NCBI GenBank assembly: GCA_009697485.1 | Contig: SICY01000038.1 | Span: forward strand, 1-7,153 | Length of the DNA stretch: 7,153 nucleotides | Direction of reading: 5' to 3' | Origin: Nitrosarchaeum sp. | GTDB lineage: Archaea > Thermoproteota > Nitrososphaeria > Nitrososphaerales > Nitrosopumilaceae | In this document: one piece after another, positions 5,358 to 7,153 of the stretch | Numbering within the stretch: position 1 is the stretch's first letter | How the letters are laid out: every line of letters starts with the position of its first letter | Translations under genes and position numbers: made by a program | Notes under the pieces: generated by a model | Told to the model about the DNA's origin: nothing | Seen by the model: only the letters and a program-made list of their open reading frames with translations | Database searches by the model: none

Positions 5358-5365
5358 TTATATTT
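5358..5365 (+). promoter_or_regulatory. Probable TATA box of rpl18e
   Basis: TTATATTT in the 45-base gap after rpoD is centred 27-28 bases before the rpl18e ATG, the expected geometry for a leaderless transcript starting at or next to the A of ATG. No Shine-Dalgarno is present. It suggests the ribosomal genes can be transcribed independently of rpoD. Confidence 0.55.
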
Positions 5366-5388
5366 GGGTTTTAAGTCGGTTTATTCAC

Positions 5389-5736
5389 ATGACTAATCAA
5401 GTCGTCATACGCATGGCAAAAGATCTAAAAAAGGCATCTACTAAAAACGATGCCCCAATTTGGGCAAGATTGGCAGATTATGCATTAAAACCATCTATTG
5501 CAAGACGACATATCAATTTGAACAGAATAGGTCAACTAACAAAGGATGCAGATACTGTAGTATTTCCAGGAAAAGTATTAGGAACTGGCGATATTGATCA
5601 TAAAATTACACTTTGCTCATTTTCAATTTCAAATTCTGCAGCTACAAAGATTTTAGAAAAAGGAGGAAAAGTAGTTAGTTTTTCAGATTTAATAGCAAAA
5701 CACCCAACTGGAAAAGGAGTAGTATTACTTGGCTAG
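5389..5736 (+). CDS. rpl18e: 50S ribosomal protein L18e (eL18)
   Basis: This 115-residue large-subunit protein is related in fold to bacterial L15. The N-terminal motif VIRMAKDLKKASTKNDAPIW (6-25) and the rRNA-contacting ALKPSIARRHINLNRI (32-47) are typical, followed by VVFPGKVLGTGDIDHKITLC (57-76) and a C-terminal GKGVVLLG. ATG at 5389 keeps the conserved N-terminal helix; an ATG at 5413 would cut it. It lies in the conserved archaeal order rpoD - rpl18e - rpl13 - rps9. Its 3' end overlaps the start of rpl13 by eight bases and carries the rpl13 ribosome binding site. Confidence 0.96.
   Translation: MTNQVVIRMAKDLKKASTKNDAPIWARLADYALKPSIARRHINLNRIGQLTKDADTVVFPGKVLGTGDIDHKITLCSFSISNSAATKILEKGGKVVSFSDLIAKHPTGKGVVLLG
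5715..5719 (+). promoter_or_regulatory. Shine-Dalgarno AGGAG for rpl13
   Basis: AGGAG within the end of rpl18e lies nine bases before the TTG at 5729. It is the main reason to accept that non-ATG start. Confidence 0.7.
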
Positions 5737-6193
5737 TCAAGAAAATGTCATATCAATAGACAAACCAATTGTAGTAGATGCTACAGACCACATAGCAGGA
5801 AGACTATCATCAAATGTTGCTAAATTATTGTTAAATGGAAACAGAGTTTCAGTTGTAAATTGTGAAAAAATCATGATCAGTGGAACAAGAACAAACATAA
5901 TTAGTGAATATAGAGGATTTTTAGAAGTTAACAGTGTCATTCATCCAAGACATGGTCCAATACATCCAAGAAGACCAGATACTATAATGAAGAAAATGAT
6001 CCGTGGAATGCTACCATATGGAAAAAAACCATCGGGCATATTAGCTCACAAAAGACTAAGAACATACATTGGTTCACCTAAAGAACTAAGTTCATTTGAA
6101 AAAATTCAATTCAAAGAAGCTAAAATTAGAAAATCTTCAGCAAATTATACAACAGTTGGTGACATTGCAAAAATAATAGGGTGGACAGAATGA
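5729..6193 (+). CDS. rpl13: 50S ribosomal protein L13 (uL13)
   Basis: The 154-residue protein is a core large-subunit protein binding domain II/VI rRNA. Conserved blocks are VVDATDHIAGRLSSNVAKLL (15-34), VSVVNCEKIMISG (40-52), HPRHGPIHPRRPDTI (72-86) and the archaeal/eukaryal signature RGMLPYGKKPSGILAHKRL (92-110) followed by RTYIG. Length is normal for archaea. The start is TTG at 5729, overlapping the rpl18e stop, with AGGAG nine bases upstream. The product then begins MASQENVISIDKP, with little room before the conserved core, so no later start fits better. Its TGA overlaps the ATG of rps9 (ATGA), so the three ribosomal genes are translationally coupled. Confidence 0.95.
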   Translation: MASQENVISIDKPIVVDATDHIAGRLSSNVAKLLLNGNRVSVVNCEKIMISGTRTNIISEYRGFLEVNSVIHPRHGPIHPRRPDTIMKKMIRGMLPYGKKPSGILAHKRLRTYIGSPKELSSFEKIQFKEAKIRKSSANYTTVGDIAKIIGWTE

Positions 6194-6639
6194 CAACACC
6201 AAAAACAGAAATTTATTTTGCAACTAGAAAAACATCCAGCGCACATGTATACATTACAAAAGGACGAGGAAAAATTAGAATAAACAACATACCTATTGAG
6301 ATGATCCCACAAGAAACAGCTCGTGAGGTAATGTTAGCACCATTAGAAATTACAGGAGATTTAAGAGACAAGGTAGATATTTCTGTCAGAGTAAGAGGAG
6401 GCGGATTTATGGGACAGGCCAGTGCAGTAGCTACTGGCATTTCAAGAGCACTCATAGGTTGGACTAAATCTAAAAAAGATCCTAAAGATCATCCATTTCC
6501 AAAATCAACTAGAGAAGACCTAAGGCAAAGAATTACAGATTTTGACAAGTATCTTATTAGCGGGGATGCCAGAAGAAAAGAACCAAAGAAATTTGGCGGA
6601 CCTGGTGCAAGAAGAAGAAAACAAAAATCATACCGTTAG
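6190..6639 (+). CDS. rps9: 30S ribosomal protein S9 (uS9)
   Basis: The 149-residue small-subunit protein reaches its C-terminal tail into the P site to touch the tRNA anticodon loop. It shows ATRKTSSAHVYITKGRGKIRIN (11-32), the family signature GGGFMGQASAVATGISRAL (70-88), and the extended basic tail ending in RRRKQKSYR. I chose ATG at 6190, which forms the typical ATGA overlap with the rpl13 stop. The frame also opens at a GTG (6181), adding three residues, but the ATG is the better coupled start. Archaeal S9 is usually about 130-150 residues, so length is normal. In many archaea rpoN and rpoK follow; here a sugar-nucleotidyltransferase does. Confidence 0.95.
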   Translation: MTTPKTEIYFATRKTSSAHVYITKGRGKIRINNIPIEMIPQETAREVMLAPLEITGDLRDKVDISVRVRGGGFMGQASAVATGISRALIGWTKSKKDPKDHPFPKSTREDLRQRITDFDKYLISGDARRKEPKKFGGPGARRRKQKSYR

Positions 6640-6642
6640 ACT

Positions 6643-7153
6643 GTGAAAGCCATAATTTTAGCTGGTGGCAAAGGAACTAGAGGCAAGCCATATACAGAAT
6701 ATTTTCCAAAAGCAATGACGCCAATAAATGACAAGCCGTTAATTGATTATATTGTAAAATATTTGAATTCATTTGATTTCATCAAAGAAATAATCATAAT
6801 TTCAGATTATACAGGATTAGGAGGTCAAATTAAAAATTATTACAGCAGTCCAAAAAATAAAAAAAAGATTACGTTTGTACAAGACACACAAAGTGGAACA
6901 GGTGGAGATCTTTTACATATTGAAGATAAACTAAAAGGAGATTCAGAATTTGTGTTATGGTTTGTAGATAATCTATGTGCCATAGATCTAGTAAAGATGA
7001 GAAAAGTCTTCAAAGAAAAAAATAGCATTGCATGCATCGCAACCAGAACAAAAAGAAAAGAAAAAACAGGATTTGCAGTAGTAGAAAATGAAATAATCAA
7101 GGAATTCAAAGAAAAACCAACTATGAAATTACAATTATCAGAATGTCTAGGAA
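6643..7153 (+). CDS. Sugar-phosphate nucleotidyltransferase, N-terminal part (cut by window edge)
   Basis: The first 170 codons are visible. The product begins MKAIILAGGKGTRGKPYTEY, the N-terminal NTP-binding signature of nucleotidyltransferases (Pfam NTP_transferase) that join a sugar 1-phosphate to an NTP, such as mannose-1-phosphate guanylyltransferase or glucose-1-phosphate thymidylyl/uridylyltransferase. Further matches are PKAMTPINDKPLIDY (22-36), QSGTGGDLL (83-91, the base/sugar loop), FVDNL (107-111, at the position of the usual GD metal site) and GFAVVENEIIKEFKEKP (143-159), the usual V-E-x-FxEKP stretch. Unusual points are Gly after GTR where Leu is common, and Val-Asp replacing Gly-Asp. 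Substrate cannot be decided. GTG at 6643 is three bases after the rps9 stop, so it is probably cotranscribed, though no Shine-Dalgarno is seen. Confidence 0.88.
   Translation, partial: MKAIILAGGKGTRGKPYTEYFPKAMTPINDKPLIDYIVKYLNSFDFIKEIIIISDYTGLGGQIKNYYSSPKNKKKITFVQDTQSGTGGDLLHIEDKLKGDSEFVLWFVDNLCAIDLVKMRKVFKEKNSIACIATRTKRKEKTGFAVVENEIIKEFKEKPTMKLQLSECLG

Noticed and set aside
6181..6189. GTG start for rps9 three codons upstream
   Set aside because: The ATG at 6190 overlaps the rpl13 stop as ATGA, the common coupled start; the upstream GTG adds only three residues, which re-read the end of rpl13.
6840..7109. Leftward hydrophobic open frame opposite the nucleotidyltransferase
   Set aside because: The apparent membrane-like Phe/Leu-rich sequence arises from reading Lys- and Glu-rich codons backwards; the forward frame has clear family motifs.
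1..7153. CRISPR array, insertion sequence, prophage or defence island
   Set aside because: No direct repeats with spacers, no transposase or integrase, no attachment-site repeats, and essentially every gene is conserved housekeeping in known archaeal order.

Overview
The window looks like part of the chromosome of a low-GC archaeon of the phylum Nitrososphaerota (Thaumarchaeota), most likely an ammonia-oxidising member of the Nitrosopumilus/Nitrosarchaeum type. The reasons are the exclusively archaeal/eukaryal-type information-processing proteins (Rrp4/Rrp41/Rrp42, SBDS, KEOPS Pcc1, prefoldin beta, RpoD, eL43, eL18), the AT-rich DNA, promoters spaced for leaderless mRNAs, and a small protein (4138-4500) that resembles the thaumarchaeal DUF6659 family. 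The placement is by recognition, not by a database search.

Layout. Two divergent gene groups leave an intergenic region at 4501-4704. The leftward group reads, in order of transcription: DUF6659-like protein, a poly-T terminator and a new promoter, then SBDS - rrp4 - rrp41 - rrp42 - rpl37ae - pcc1 - prefoldin beta - XPF-type ERCC4 nuclease (cut by the left edge). From SBDS to pcc1 the genes are abutting or overlapping (TAATG, TAA/ATG, or a 14-base overlap), so this is one tightly coupled transcript. Before pfdB and before the nuclease small gaps reappear. Each gap, or the end of the preceding gene, holds a TATA-like GATAT(A/T)A block about 27 bases from the start codon, so internal leaderless promoters are possible. 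The rightward group reads rpoD - rpl18e - rpl13 - rps9 - a sugar-nucleotidyltransferase gene (cut by the right edge). rpl13 and rps9 overlap their upstream genes, and the nucleotidyltransferase begins 3 bases after rps9.

How the genes work together. The leftward operon is the archaeal exosome superoperon. Rrp41/Rrp42 form the phosphorolytic ring, Rrp4 forms the RNA-binding cap, SBDS matures the 60S-like subunit, eL43 belongs to that subunit, Pcc1 is the dimerisation subunit of the KEOPS tRNA t6A machinery, and prefoldin beta feeds nascent proteins to the thermosome. The rightward group is the RNA polymerase D / ribosomal protein cluster. Almost all of this is conserved housekeeping content. 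I did not find a new multi-gene system. The less ordinary points are what the two clusters lack (no rpoP, rpoN/rpoK, proteasome or RNase P genes where other archaea often have them) and what has been attached to their ends: a DNA-repair nuclease, a lineage-specific small protein and a sugar-nucleotidyltransferase with an altered signature. I saw no tRNA, rRNA, CRISPR, insertion sequence or phage gene.
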